Positions 19,481 through 29,090 of a stretch of DNA of 64,000 nucleotides are shown here, piece by piece. Source of the stretch: Pseudohalioglobus lutimaris (GTDB taxonomy: Bacteria > Pseudomonadota > Gammaproteobacteria > Pseudomonadales > Halieaceae); contig NZ_PKUS01000007.1 in the NCBI RefSeq assembly GCF_002866825.1, positions 124,001 to 188,000 of the forward strand. Direction: 5' to 3'. Positions within the stretch are counted from its first letter, which is position 1. Each line of letters starts with the position of its first letter. Both the position numbers and the translations under genes were made by a program. A model generated the notes under the pieces. That model was not told the DNA's origin and made no database searches. It was given only the letters and a program-made list of their open reading frames with translations.

Positions 19481-19679
19481 AGTTGGTAAATTATTGATAC
19501 TTTTAGTAGAAAAGGGCTAGTTGCCAGTGCACGGAAGCATGTCGTTTAGTCGAGAAAAGTAAAGAAAGTGCTTTCAGGGTAGAGCGTTTAGGCGCACCAT
19601 ATCGGGTAACCAGTTAGGGGGGTCGCGCCAGGGGAGGCCGGCCTGGTTTTATGTGGTTAATATAATAAGGCGTCGGAGT

Positions 19680-21974
19680 ATGGCTCGTAAGTTTGCTGCT
19701 GCTGTTTTCTCTCTGGGGTGTATTCACGCGAGTTCAAGTTTCGCGCTGGGTCTGGGTGAAATCAAACTGGACTCGTTTCTCAACGAGCCGCTGAAAGCGA
19801 AGGTTGATCTGCTCAACACCGAGAGTTTGCACTCCGACGAGATTCGAATCCGCCTGGCCACCCGAGAAGATTTTGAGCGCATGGGCGTCGAGCGCGCCTA
19901 CTTCCTGACCAGTATTACCTTCGAAGTGAGCGTTGATGCCGGCGGTAAAGGCTCGATCAGTATCACCTCCGAAGACCCTGTCCTCGAGCCTTATCTGGAT
20001 TTCATCGTAGAAGCACGTTGGCCCTCCGGTCGGCTGTTGCGTGAATACACCGTATTGGTTGATCCACCGCTGTTCGATACCAGTACTCCGGTGGTTTCGG
20101 CGACACAGCGTGTTGCCGAAGTGGAGGGGACTCCGCTGCCAGATGCAGGCGGAAAAAAGTCGACTGACCCGGCTGCGAGCAGTGGCACCCGGGTTGATAT
20201 GCTCAAGTCGGATCTCGCCCCGGGGGCCATGCCGCAGCGGGATTTCAATGCCGAGACATCGACCGCGCCGCGTTCAGGCAGCCGGTACATGATTCACCGG
20301 GACGATACCCTGTGGGCGATTGCCGCGTCGGCGAAGCCCGCGGGCACTTCCGTGCACCAGACCATGCTGGATATCCAGCGCATGAACCCCGATGCCTTTA
20401 TCGACGGTAATATCAACCGTATCAAGGCCGGATATATTATCTACCTTCCCACCGAAGACGATATCAGCTCCCGGGATATGGCCGCGGCCCTGGCAGAGGT
20501 AAAGCAACAGAATGAAGACTGGCAGGCCGGTCGTGCCAGTGCGCCTGTATCCAGGGGGCCAAAACTGCGCATCTCTGCCGACCCGGCTGAAGACGGCAGC
20601 GATACGGGTGCAGAGGCCGGTGATTATGCAGCGGGCGGGACAGCGGCTGAAGCCGATCGTGCCAGCCTCGAGCAGGCAGAGATCGCAGAAGAGCTGGCCT
20701 CGGTACAGCAGCAGGTCGAGACCCTGCAGCGTATCGTCAACCTGAAAGACGACCAGATCGCCGCGTTGCAAAACGCGCTGGCAGAGCAGGGTGGGTCTGT
20801 TGAATCAATAAGCGATGCTGCAGGCGACCAGGGTGCCACGCCGGCGGACATGGATGCAATGCTCGACACAGAGAGTGCGTACCAGGATCCGGACACCGAT
20901 GACGCTGTAGGTGCCGGTGATGATGAGTACGATGTCGCAGATGCAGATAGCACGGCCGGCGAAGAAGATACCGAACAGGCAGTTGCAGACGGTTCTGCTG
21001 CGATAGAACAGGATACAGTTGAAACTGCGCCAGCCGCCACCGCGCCGGCCGCGGCCCAGCCTGCGCAAGAGCCGGCTGAAGAAGGCGGCATGATGAGCAA
21101 AGTGCTCTACGCTGTGGGCGCGCTGGTACTGGCACTGCTTGCGTTTTTCTTTGTGCGTCGACGCAACGAAGATAACGAAGAAGAGCAGTCCATTGTTGAG
21201 GACGCTTTCGCCGATGTGCAGCTCAAGGAGGAGCAGGTAGAACTGGTTCCGGAAGACCTGGGTCGGGAAGATGTTGCTGAAGAGTTGGAAAGTGGCCCTG
21301 CGGAGGAACGGGAAGAACCGGCCTCCGATATGGATAGCCGGGGTTATGGAGAGCACAAGCACGACGAGTATGCATCGGATACCGATGCCAGCGACGCGCT
21401 GGCGGAAGCTGATATCTATATCGCCTATGGGCGTTACCCGCAAGCCAAGGACCTGCTGCAGAGCGCGCTGACCAGCGAGCCCCGCAATGCCGCATACCGA
21501 CTCAAATTGCTGGAAACTGAACTGCAGATGGGCGAGACGTCTGCAGCAGAGGAGCAGCTGCGCGAACTCGAAGCGATTGGTGATGCAGGCAGTATCGCCC
21601 GGGGTAGAGAGTTGCTGGGGGACGGTGGGGCCTTTGACAAGCCCCCCGCCGGCCTGGGTGCGGAAATCGAGAATCTCGAAGAGTCCGACTTTGCCGGGCT
21701 GGAAATTGAAGGCGCCGACGACGACGAAATGCTTGATGATGACCTGGATCTGTCAGCCGATTTTGCCGACGACGCGCTTGGCGACGACGGCGAGGAAGAG
21801 GACCTGGTGATTGCGGCTGAGGCCAATGGCATGTCGACCAAGCTTGATCTGGCGCGCGCCTACATGGATATGGGTGACGAGAACGGTGCCCGGCAGATCC
21901 TCGAGGAAGTTGTTGCCGAGGGCTCCGAAGAACAGAAAGCAGAAGCTGGAGCATTACTGGATCGCATTGGCTGA
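19680..21974 (+). CDS. fimV: FimV/HubP-like polar peptidoglycan-binding protein
   Basis: 764 aa from ATG 19680, chosen because it gives a compact signal peptide (ARKFAAAVFSLGCIHASSSFAL); a GTG at 19653 is an alternative. Order: FimV N-terminal domain (LGEIKLDSFLNEPLKAKVDLL), LysM-like domain about 200-265, acidic coiled region, one membrane segment about 476-493 (VLYAVGALVLALLAFFFV), very acidic cytoplasmic part, TPR units and the C-terminal FimV domain (LDLARAYMDMGDENGARQILEEV). The family organises cell poles and type IV pili or chemotaxis arrays. A 199-base leader separates it from asd. Confidence 0.92.
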   Translation: MARKFAAAVFSLGCIHASSSFALGLGEIKLDSFLNEPLKAKVDLLNTESLHSDEIRIRLATREDFERMGVERAYFLTSITFEVSVDAGGKGSISITSEDPVLEPYLDFIVEARWPSGRLLREYTVLVDPPLFDTSTPVVSATQRVAEVEGTPLPDAGGKKSTDPAASSGTRVDMLKSDLAPGAMPQRDFNAETSTAPRSGSRYMIHRDDTLWAIAASAKPAGTSVHQTMLDIQRMNPDAFIDGNINRIKAGYIIYLPTEDDISSRDMAAALAEVKQQNEDWQAGRASAPVSRGPKLRISADPAEDGSDTGAEAGDYAAGGTAAEADRASLEQAEIAEELASVQQQVETLQRIVNLKDDQIAALQNALAEQGGSVESISDAAGDQGATPADMDAMLDTESAYQDPDTDDAVGAGDDEYDVADADSTAGEEDTEQAVADGSAAIEQDTVETAPAATAPAAAQPAQEPAEEGGMMSKVLYAVGALVLALLAFFFVRRRNEDNEEEQSIVEDAFADVQLKEEQVELVPEDLGREDVAEELESGPAEEREEPASDMDSRGYGEHKHDEYASDTDASDALAEADIYIAYGRYPQAKDLLQSALTSEPRNAAYRLKLLETELQMGETSAAEEQLRELEAIGDAGSIARGRELLGDGGAFDKPPAGLGAEIENLEESDFAGLEIEGADDDEMLDDDLDLSADFADDALGDDGEEEDLVIAAEANGMSTKLDLARAYMDMGDENGARQILEEVVAEGSEEQKAEAGALLDRIG

Positions 21975-22815
21975 TTCATTTCCCCGCCTGAGTGCCGACC
22001 CGCTCCCTGCGGGCGGCCGTATCGCCTGTAGAATTGAATACAACGGCTCCGGCTATAACGGCTGGCAGATACAACCCCATCCCGGCTCCCGCACCGTGCA
22101 GCAGGAATTGGAATCCGCGCTCGGTAGCGTGGCCGATTGCTCCCTCCGCGTGCACTGCGCCGGGCGCACCGATACGGGCGTGCATGGGCACTGCCAGATA
22201 ATTCATTTCGATGCGCCGGCAGCCCGCTCGCCCAAAGCCTGGGTTGTGGGTACAAACGCCAGCCTGCCCGAGGATGTGCGCGTGCACTGGGCTGTGCCGG
22301 TGCCGGACACTTTCCACGCCCGTTTCAGCGCCCTGTCTCGTCGCTATCGCTACCTGATTGCCAACACTCCGGTGCGTCCCCCCTTGTTCTGCAAGCAGTT
22401 AACCTGGCACCGTTTTCCCCTGGATGCTGAGCTGATGCACGCCGAGGCCCAGTGCTTGCCAGGTGAACAGGACTTCTCTGCATTTCGCGCCGCATCCTGT
22501 CAGTCCTCCACCCCGATGCGCAACGTGTATGCGGTAGAGGTATTTCGGCAGGGTGAACTGGTGGTGGTTGATATCCAGGCCAATGCCTTCCTTCACCACA
22601 TGGTTCGCAATATTGTCGGTTCCCTGATCGCTGTTGGTGCCGGGCGCCAGCCAGCTGGCTGGACTGCCGCGGTATTGCGGGGGCGCGACAGGACACTCGC
22701 CGCTGACACCGCGCCACCGCATGGTCTCTATCTGGCAGACGTGGCTTACCCTGGTGACTATCGGCTGCCGCCCACACCCTATGGCCCTTTGTTTTTACGT
22801 GCCCGGAGACACTGA
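21967..22815 (+). CDS. truA: tRNA pseudouridine(38-40) synthase
   Basis: About 282 aa. Converts uridines 38-40 of the anticodon arm of many tRNAs to pseudouridine. The catalytic aspartate is about residue 69 in CAGRTDTGVHG, and the conserved NAFLHHMVRNIVG is in the second half. The frame is open further upstream inside fimV, but TTG at 21967, overlapping the fimV stop, gives a family-like N-terminus (RIACRIEYNGSGYNGWQ begins soon after). The precise start is therefore uncertain. Confidence 0.9.
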   Translation: MADSFPRLSADPLPAGGRIACRIEYNGSGYNGWQIQPHPGSRTVQQELESALGSVADCSLRVHCAGRTDTGVHGHCQIIHFDAPAARSPKAWVVGTNASLPEDVRVHWAVPVPDTFHARFSALSRRYRYLIANTPVRPPLFCKQLTWHRFPLDAELMHAEAQCLPGEQDFSAFRAASCQSSTPMRNVYAVEVFRQGELVVVDIQANAFLHHMVRNIVGSLIAVGAGRQPAGWTAAVLRGRDRTLAADTAPPHGLYLADVAYPGDYRLPPTPYGPLFLRARRH

Positions 22816-22885
22816 CTGTAAAGACAGCCGCTGGTGCTTCTGCTATGCTTCGCGCCGTGTTTTTTCGCTGTGATCAGGTCTGAAA

Positions 22886-23527
22886 GTGACGCGTACGCGT
22901 ATTAAAATCTGTGGCATTACCAGACCTGAGGACGCGCTCTGTGCCGTTCACAGTGGCGCAGACGCTATCGGCCTGGTGTTTTACCCTCCCAGTCCGCGCG
23001 CGGTCAGCATTGAACAGGCGCGAGAGGTTGCCTCCGTGGTGCCTCCCCTGGTGACCCTTGTGGCGTTGTTTGTGGATGCGACAGCGCAGGAGATAGCGCG
23101 GGTACTGGAGTCCGTCCCGGTGGGCCTTATCCAGTTCCATGGCAACGAAGATGCCGCTTTTTGCGGTCAGTTCCACAGGCCATGGATCAAGGCGATAAGG
23201 ATCAAGGACGACCTGGATGTCGCAGCCGCTTGCGGTGCCTATGACGCGGCCAGCGGTGTACTGCTGGATGCCTGGCAAGAGGGCGTGCCTGGCGGTACCG
23301 GCAAGACCTTCGAATGGTCGCGCGCCGAGGGCAGGACCAGCCTGCCGGTGGTGTTGGCCGGTGGCCTCAATAGCAGTAACGTGGGCTCGGCAATCAAGAC
23401 CCTTGGCCCCTGGGCAGTAGATGTCAGCGGCGGTGTTGAAGTCAGCCCCGGCATAAAGGACGCTGGGAAAATCGAACAGTTTATCGCGGCGGTGCGCGTC
23501 GCGGATCAGCAGCGAGCGGAAGAGTAG
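22886..23527 (+). CDS. trpF: Phosphoribosylanthranilate isomerase
   Basis: 213 aa TIM barrel, standalone TrpF, third step of tryptophan synthesis from anthranilate. GTG start at 22886 gives MTRTRIKICGITRPEDA with the catalytic cysteine in KICGI; the catalytic aspartate lies in LDAWQ near position 130, and VVLAGGLNSSNV binds phosphate. It directly abuts trpB (next base after the stop), forming trpFBA. Confidence 0.95.
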   Translation: MTRTRIKICGITRPEDALCAVHSGADAIGLVFYPPSPRAVSIEQAREVASVVPPLVTLVALFVDATAQEIARVLESVPVGLIQFHGNEDAAFCGQFHRPWIKAIRIKDDLDVAAACGAYDAASGVLLDAWQEGVPGGTGKTFEWSRAEGRTSLPVVLAGGLNSSNVGSAIKTLGPWAVDVSGGVEVSPGIKDAGKIEQFIAAVRVADQQRAEE

Positions 23528-24748
23528 ATGAACAGTGAAGTGAAAAAGACGGATTTTTCAGCGGTACCGGATGCGCAGGGGCGTTTTGGCGTCTACGGCG
23601 GAAAATTCGTTGCCGAGACCCTGATGTCCGCATTGGATGACCTCGAGAGTCTTTACAATCGGCTCAAAGATGATGAAAGCTTCCAGCGTGAACTGGACGA
23701 GGACCTGGCGCGCTACGTAGGTCGTCCCTCTCCTCTGTATGAGGCCCGGCGCTGGAGCGAGCGCGTGGGCGGTGCGCGCATTTTGCTCAAGCGCGAGGAC
23801 CTCAACCACACGGGTGCCCACAAGGTTAACAACACCGTTGGTCAGGCCCTGCTGGCCAAGCACATGGGTAAAAAACGGGTTATTGCGGAGACCGGTGCCG
23901 GGCAGCACGGCGTTGCCACTGCGACAATCGCAGCCCGCCTCGGCCTGGAGTGCCAGGTTTTCATGGGTGAAGAAGACGTGCGTCGTCAGGCGCTGAACGT
24001 GTATCGCATGAAGCTGCTTGGCGCTGATGTGATCTCGGTAAAGTCCGGCTCTCGAACGTTGAAAGACGCCATGAATGAAGCCATGCGTGACTGGGTGACC
24101 CATGTGGATGAGACGTTCTACATTATTGGCACCGTTGCCGGCCCCCACCCCTATCCTATGCTGGTCAGGGACTTCCAGTGTGTGATTGGCAGGGAGGCCC
24201 GCGCGCAGTCACTGGATTATCTGGGCAAACTACCCGATGCACTGGTGGCCTGTGTAGGGGGTGGCTCCAATGCCATAGGGTTGTTCCACCCGTTCCTGGA
24301 GGATGAGTCCGTCGCCATGTACGGCGTCGAGGCCGGTGGCCACGGCGTGTCCACTAATCAGCATGCGGCGCCTTTGACCGCTGGTACGCCAGGTGTATTG
24401 CATGGCAACCGCACTTACCTGATGCAGGACGCCAATGGGCAGATTATGCACACGCACTCGGTTTCGGCCGGCCTGGACTACCCGGGAGTGGGCCCCGAGC
24501 ACAGTTGGTTGCACGATATCGGTCGGGTGAATTATGTCGTCGCCAATGATGACGAGGCGCTGGCCGCTTTTCATACGCTGACGCGGGTGGAGGGCATTAT
24601 GCCCGCGCTGGAATCCAGTCATGCATTAGCTTACGCAGAGAAGCTGGCGGCGAGCATGACGCCGGAACAAAGCATAGTCGTCAATCTCTCCGGGCGTGGG
24701 GACAAGGATATTCACACCGTTGCGCAGATCGACGGCATTGATTTTTAG
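23528..24748 (+). CDS. trpB: Tryptophan synthase beta subunit
   Basis: 406 aa, PLP enzyme condensing indole with serine. PLP lysine is K99 in [13 protein letters not shown], and the phosphate-binding GGGSNAIG loop is present. It has the standard N-terminal [19 protein letters not shown]. It partners TrpA encoded 12 bases downstream; indole passes through the alpha-beta tunnel. Confidence 0.97.
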   Translation: MNSEVKKTDFSAVPDAQGRFGVYGGKFVAETLMSALDDLESLYNRLKDDESFQRELDEDLARYVGRPSPLYEARRWSERVGGARILLKREDLNHTGAHKVNNTVGQALLAKHMGKKRVIAETGAGQHGVATATIAARLGLECQVFMGEEDVRRQALNVYRMKLLGADVISVKSGSRTLKDAMNEAMRDWVTHVDETFYIIGTVAGPHPYPMLVRDFQCVIGREARAQSLDYLGKLPDALVACVGGGSNAIGLFHPFLEDESVAMYGVEAGGHGVSTNQHAAPLTAGTPGVLHGNRTYLMQDANGQIMHTHSVSAGLDYPGVGPEHSWLHDIGRVNYVVANDDEALAAFHTLTRVEGIMPALESSHALAYAEKLAASMTPEQSIVVNLSGRGDKDIHTVAQIDGIDF

Positions 24749-24760
24749 GGGAGTAGGCAA

Positions 24761-25582
24761 TTGAGTCGTATAGCGGGGCGTTTTCAGGAACTGGCTGCAC
24801 AGGGGCGTAAAGCGCTGATCCCCTATATCGTGGTGGGTGACCCGGCGCCGGAGGTTACCGTGCCGTTGATGCATGCCCTGGTCGCAAACGGAGCGGACAT
24901 CATCGAACTGGGGGTGCCTTTTTCTGATCCCATGTCGGAGGGCCCCGTCATTCAGCTGGCCCATGAGCGGGCACTCGCCAGCGGTACCAGTTTGCGTGAT
25001 GCGCTGGCCGCAGTGCGCCAGTTCCGTGAGTCGGATACGACGACGCCTGTACTGTTAATGGGCTATGCCAATCCCGTGGAGCATATGGGGCATGCTGCTT
25101 TTGCTGACGCCGCCGCGGAAGCCGGCCTGGATGCGTTGCTGACGGTGGATATCCCCCCCGAGGAAGTGACGGGCATCAATGCTGAATTGCGCCGGGTGGG
25201 GCTGGACAATATTTTTCTGGTCGCGCCCACTACACCGGATGCGCGCATCGGCCGTATCGTCGATCAGGCCAGCGGGTTTATTTACTATGTTTCGCTCAAG
25301 GGTGTGACCGGCGCGGGCCACCTCGATGTCGACGACGTTGCAGCCCATGTGGCACGTATTCGCGACCGCTCAGACCTGCCGGTCGCGGTGGGCTTTGGCA
25401 TCAAGGATGCGCAGTCGGCAGCATCGGTTGCCGGCATTGCGGACGGGATTGTCGTCGGTAGCGCCCTGATTCGCGCCATGGCCGATAAATTGGAGGCCGG
25501 AGGCGACCACCAGGCGGCTCAGCAGGCCGCCGTTGAACTTCTGAAGGAAATCCGCAGCGGAGTGGACAGCACCGCTTCCTAG
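24761..25582 (+). CDS. trpA: Tryptophan synthase alpha subunit (Glu at the catalytic Asp60 position)
   Basis: 273 aa TIM barrel that splits indole-3-glycerol phosphate. TTG start at 24761 with GGGGAG upstream gives MSRIAGRFQELAAQGRKALIPY. The catalytic Glu49 is present (IIELGVPFSDP). At the position of E. coli Asp60 (FSDPLADGP) this protein reads FSDPMSEGP, so residue 60 is Glu. Phosphate-binding GVTGAG and GFGIKDA segments are normal. Everything else indicates a functional TrpA. Confidence 0.95.
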   Translation: MSRIAGRFQELAAQGRKALIPYIVVGDPAPEVTVPLMHALVANGADIIELGVPFSDPMSEGPVIQLAHERALASGTSLRDALAAVRQFRESDTTTPVLLMGYANPVEHMGHAAFADAAAEAGLDALLTVDIPPEEVTGINAELRRVGLDNIFLVAPTTPDARIGRIVDQASGFIYYVSLKGVTGAGHLDVDDVAAHVARIRDRSDLPVAVGFGIKDAQSAASVAGIADGIVVGSALIRAMADKLEAGGDHQAAQQAAVELLKEIRSGVDSTAS

Positions 25583-25631
25583 TCAGGCCGGCTGGCGTTT
25601 ATAATGATGCCTCCATCGGTGGGGGAACTAC

Positions 25632-26591
25632 ATGAGCTGGATAGACAAGATTCTACCTTCTGGCGTGAGCAAGGGAGAAGGCGACAAGCGCTCCAATGTG
25701 CCTGAGGGTTTGTGGAAGAAGTGCGTCAAGTGCGAGGCTGTACTCTATCGCCCTGACCTTGAGCGCAACGACGATGTTTGTCCCAAGTGCGATCACCATA
25801 TGCGTATCGGCGCCCGGCGGCGACTCGATACCTTTCTCGACAAGGAGGGCCGTGAGGAGATCCTTGTTGATATAGAGCCCGTTGATCGGCTCAAATTCAA
25901 GGACAAGAAACGCTACCGGGATCGTCTTACCGCGGCGCAAAAATCGACCGGTGAAAAAGATGCCCTGGTCGCCATGCGCGGTACGCTCAGGGGTATGCCG
26001 TTGGTTACCGTGGCCTTTGAGTTTGATTTCCATGGCGGTTCCATGGGATACGCGGTAGGGGAAAAATTCACTCGTGCCGCGCAGCTCGCGCTGGAAGAAA
26101 ACATCCCGCTGGTGTGCTTTGCTGCCTCGGGTGGCGCGCGTATGCAGGAGGCCCTGATTTCCCTGATGCAGATGGCCAAGACCAGTGCCGTACTCGAGCG
26201 TATGAAACAGGCAGCCGTCCCTTATATCTCGGTTATGACCGATCCCATTTACGGTGGCGTTTCCGCGTCGCTGGCGTTACTGGGCGATATAAATGTGGCC
26301 GAGCCAGATGCGAGGGCGGGTTTCGCCGGTCCCAATATCATTGAGCAAACCATTCGCCAGAAGCTTCCCAAAGGCTTTCAGCGCAGTGAATTCCTGTTGG
26401 AACATGGCGCAATCGACATGATTGTGCACCGGACCGAAATGCGTGACACGCTGGCCCGGTTGCTGGCCAAGCTGGGCCACCTCGAACTGCAGCCGACCGA
26501 GGAGTTGAACGAGGAGCCTGCGGGGGACAGCATAGAGCCTGAGGTCAGTGACGAAGTGGAGATTCCCCTAAAAACGGAAGGGGATGATTAA
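25632..26591 (+). CDS. accD: Acetyl-CoA carboxylase carboxyltransferase beta subunit
   Basis: 319 aa. Carboxyltransferase component that, with AccA, moves CO2 from biotin to acetyl-CoA to give malonyl-CoA. The N-terminal zinc ribbon has CVKC and CPKC pairs, followed by the crotonase-like domain ([30 protein letters not shown]). An acidic C-terminal tail follows. It overlaps folC by 8 bases, as in many gammaproteobacteria. Confidence 0.96.
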   Translation: MSWIDKILPSGVSKGEGDKRSNVPEGLWKKCVKCEAVLYRPDLERNDDVCPKCDHHMRIGARRRLDTFLDKEGREEILVDIEPVDRLKFKDKKRYRDRLTAAQKSTGEKDALVAMRGTLRGMPLVTVAFEFDFHGGSMGYAVGEKFTRAAQLALEENIPLVCFAASGGARMQEALISLMQMAKTSAVLERMKQAAVPYISVMTDPIYGGVSASLALLGDINVAEPDARAGFAGPNIIEQTIRQKLPKGFQRSEFLLEHGAIDMIVHRTEMRDTLARLLAKLGHLELQPTEELNEEPAGDSIEPEVSDEVEIPLKTEGDD

Positions 26592-27879
26592 TCAACCGCT
26601 TGCCCAGTGGCTACAGCATCTAGAGACACTGCACCCCCGGGAGATGGATCTCGGGCTTGAGCGTGTCACCCAGGTAGCGCAAACCCTGGGTCTGCTGCCG
26701 GTGGCGGTCCCCGTGGTGACCATCGCCGGTACAAACGGTAAAGGCTCCACGGTAGGCGTGCTGGAATCACTGCTGGCGGAATGCGGTCGCAGTGTCGGTG
26801 CTTTTACCTCGCCACATTTCCTGCGCTTCAACGAACGTATTCGTGTCGATCTTGAAGAAGCTCATGATGAGGAGATCGTTGCCGCTTTCAGCGCAATTGA
26901 GCAGGCTCGTGGTGATACGTCGCTGACCTACTTCGAGTTCGCCTGTTTGGCGGCCCTGTGGATATTTCGTGCACGAGAAGTAGATTTTGTGGTGCTTGAG
27001 GTGGGGCTGGGAGGGCGGCTGGACGCTGCCAACATTGTCGACGCCGATGTGGCGGTGATTACCAGTATCGATCTGGATCATCGGGATTGGCTGGGCGACA
27101 CGCGTGAGGACATCGCCGGGGAGAAGGCGGGAATCATGCGCGAGGCCCGACCCGTGGTAATCGCCGAGCCGAATCCGCCGCAGTCGCTGTTGCAGTATGC
27201 CGGGCGCGTGGGCGCGCTGCCTGTGTTGTGCCTGGGGAGCGATTTTGGTTACGAGATAGTAGAGGGTGGCTGGCAGGGGCGCTTATGGACTAGCGCCGCG
27301 GAGTCCAGGGTTTTGCCGACAAAGCAGCGGGATGCGCTGTTACCGGGGAATATTTGCGCCGCTGCACAGGCCGCGTTGCTTCTCGGTGTACAGTTCGGTG
27401 ACCTGGAGTTGGAGAACGCGCTGGCCGGGGCATATCACCCGGGGCGTTGCCAGCGCCTGGAGATGGCCGGGAAGCACTACCTGCTGGACGTCGCTCACAA
27501 CCCGGCGGCAATTAATAAGCTGCTGGAGTTTATTGACGCAACTCCTTGTAAAGGAAAGATTATTGCTTTATTTTCCGCAATGAAAGACAAGCCGGTTGCG
27601 GAGATGCTGGCGCAATGTGGCGATCGCTTTGATGCCTGGTTTCTGGGCGAGCAGCCGGGGAATCCCCGTGCCATGGGCGCCGGCGAAATCGCCGAGCTCC
27701 TGCATGAGCAGGGGTGTAACATGGTCAGTGTGAGCAAGAACCTGCGGCAGGCGTTTCGCCGGGCGCAGAGCGTGACCGGCGAAGACGATTTGCTGGTGAT
27801 ATTTGGCTCCTTTTTTACTGTCGCTGCCGTTCTACCGCAACTGGAAAAGGACCGAAGGAAAACCGGGACCGATGAATGA
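26584..27879 (+). CDS. folC: Dihydrofolate / folylpolyglutamate synthase
   Basis: 431 aa Mur-ligase-family enzyme adding pteroate-glutamate and polyglutamate in folate metabolism. The ATP loop GTNGKGS is at 49-55, the conserved TSPHF and ERIRV follow, and [13 protein letters not shown] and [11 protein letters not shown] are family motifs. The start lies inside accD and the stop overlaps the SPOR gene, so the genes are translationally linked. Confidence 0.95.
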   Translation: MINQPLAQWLQHLETLHPREMDLGLERVTQVAQTLGLLPVAVPVVTIAGTNGKGSTVGVLESLLAECGRSVGAFTSPHFLRFNERIRVDLEEAHDEEIVAAFSAIEQARGDTSLTYFEFACLAALWIFRAREVDFVVLEVGLGGRLDAANIVDADVAVITSIDLDHRDWLGDTREDIAGEKAGIMREARPVVIAEPNPPQSLLQYAGRVGALPVLCLGSDFGYEIVEGGWQGRLWTSAAESRVLPTKQRDALLPGNICAAAQAALLLGVQFGDLELENALAGAYHPGRCQRLEMAGKHYLLDVAHNPAAINKLLEFIDATPCKGKIIALFSAMKDKPVAEMLAQCGDRFDAWFLGEQPGNPRAMGAGEIAELLHEQGCNMVSVSKNLRQAFRRAQSVTGEDDLLVIFGSFFTVAAVLPQLEKDRRKTGTDE

Positions 27880-28492
27880 TGTTTTAAAACAACGCCTCGT
27901 GGGGGCGCTTATCCTGGTAGCGCTGGGGGTAGTTTTCTGGCCCATTATATTTGTGGAACCGGGTGAACAGGGCGCGGCCGGCGAGGCCCGGATCCCGCCA
28001 CGCCCGGAAGTCGTGTCGACACCGATAGAGCCACCGGACATAGCGGGCCTGCGCCCCTCGCGTGAATTCAAAAAAGAGACTGAACCTGAGGTCAGCGAGC
28101 AGATCGCGCCCGCACAGCCCACACCTGCTGCTGCCCCCGCCGTTGCTGAAGAGCAGCCTGTGGCGGCGTCGCCTCCTCCGGTAAAACCGGCGCCGGCAAA
28201 GAAGACGCGAAGTGAACCGCCCGTTAAACCAGCGCTGGATGCAGACGGTATCCCGGTAACGTGGATTTTGCGTGTGGCCAGCGTCAGCAGTGCCGACAAG
28301 TCGGACCAGTTGCGCAAGGAACTGTTGGCCATGGGGCATAAAGCATACGTGCAAAAGGTGAACAGCGGAGGGCGCACGCTCTACCGCGTGTATATCGGGC
28401 CGAAGGTTGAAAAAGCCAGGCTGGAGAAAATTCGTGGCGATATCGATGCGCGATTCGGCGTGACGTCGATGATTACCCGGTACTATCCCTGA
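27872..28492 (+). CDS. dedD: SPOR-domain membrane protein (DedD-like)
   Basis: 206 aa from ATG 27872, overlapping the folC stop; longer in-frame starts lie inside folC. Short cytoplasmic N-terminus, one membrane helix (RLVGALILVALGVVFWPIIFV, about 10-30), Pro/Ala-rich linker, and a C-terminal SPOR domain (TWILRVASVSSADKSDQLRKELLAMG to the end). SPOR domains bind denuded septal glycan, so a role at the division septum is expected. Position between folC and cvpA matches dedD. Confidence 0.88.
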   Translation: MNDVLKQRLVGALILVALGVVFWPIIFVEPGEQGAAGEARIPPRPEVVSTPIEPPDIAGLRPSREFKKETEPEVSEQIAPAQPTPAAAPAVAEEQPVAASPPPVKPAPAKKTRSEPPVKPALDADGIPVTWILRVASVSSADKSDQLRKELLAMGHKAYVQKVNSGGRTLYRVYIGPKVEKARLEKIRGDIDARFGVTSMITRYYP

Positions 28493-28559
28493 TGAGCCTG
28501 GGTGTAATTTCTCTGCACGGGCCCCGCTCTGTTAGAATTCCCCGTGCGGGAGAATACGC

Positions 28560-29072
28560 TTGATCGACCTTTCCCAATTCAATGCCGTCGACTGGATAAT
28601 CATCGTGGTAATCAGCGTGTCGGTTCTGCTGAGCCTGTGGCGCGGGTTTGTGCGCGAAGCACTGTCCTTGTTGGGTTGGGTGGCGGCCTTTGTGGTGGCC
28701 CACGTTTTTGTCGATCGACTGGCGATAGAGCTCGCGGGTGTCATTGCCAATGTAACGGGGCGCTATATTGCGGCTTACGCGCTGTTGTTCGTCTCCACAC
28801 TGGTAGTGTTTACGCTGGTCGTAAAAGTGGCTTCGGGACTGGTGCGTGCCGCGGGACTTAGCGTACTGGACAGGCTGCTGGGTACGATTTTCGGCTTTGC
28901 CCGCGGTGTGATTATTATTCTGGTGGCAGCATATGTAATCAGGCAACTGGTCCCACCTGAGGATCAACAGTGGATGTATCAGTCGGTATTGATGCCCCAC
29001 CTGAATATGTTGGCCGATTGGGTCCAGACCGTATTTTCCAACACCGTCCCTGGAGGCGGTATCTCAACCTGA
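28560..29072 (+). CDS. cvpA: CvpA-family membrane protein
   Basis: 170 aa with four predicted membrane helices (WIIIVVISVSVLLSLW, ALSLLGWVAAFVVAHVF, ALLFVSTLVVFTLVVKV, GVIIILVAAYVIRQL). TTG start at 28560 with GGGAG upstream. CvpA is named for colicin V production in E. coli and is linked to envelope homeostasis; its biochemical role is unsettled. It sits directly upstream of purF, its conserved neighbour. Confidence 0.9.
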   Translation: MIDLSQFNAVDWIIIVVISVSVLLSLWRGFVREALSLLGWVAAFVVAHVFVDRLAIELAGVIANVTGRYIAAYALLFVSTLVVFTLVVKVASGLVRAAGLSVLDRLLGTIFGFARGVIIILVAAYVIRQLVPPEDQQWMYQSVLMPHLNMLADWVQTVFSNTVPGGGIST

Positions 29073-29090
29073 GAGAAGAGGTGAAGCAGG

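Noticed and set aside
27803-27871. Longer start for the SPOR protein and similar long frames before cysS and folD
   Set aside because: The added residues come from overlapping neighbours or intergenic DNA and do not resemble the families; the internal ATG gives the canonical N-terminus in each case.
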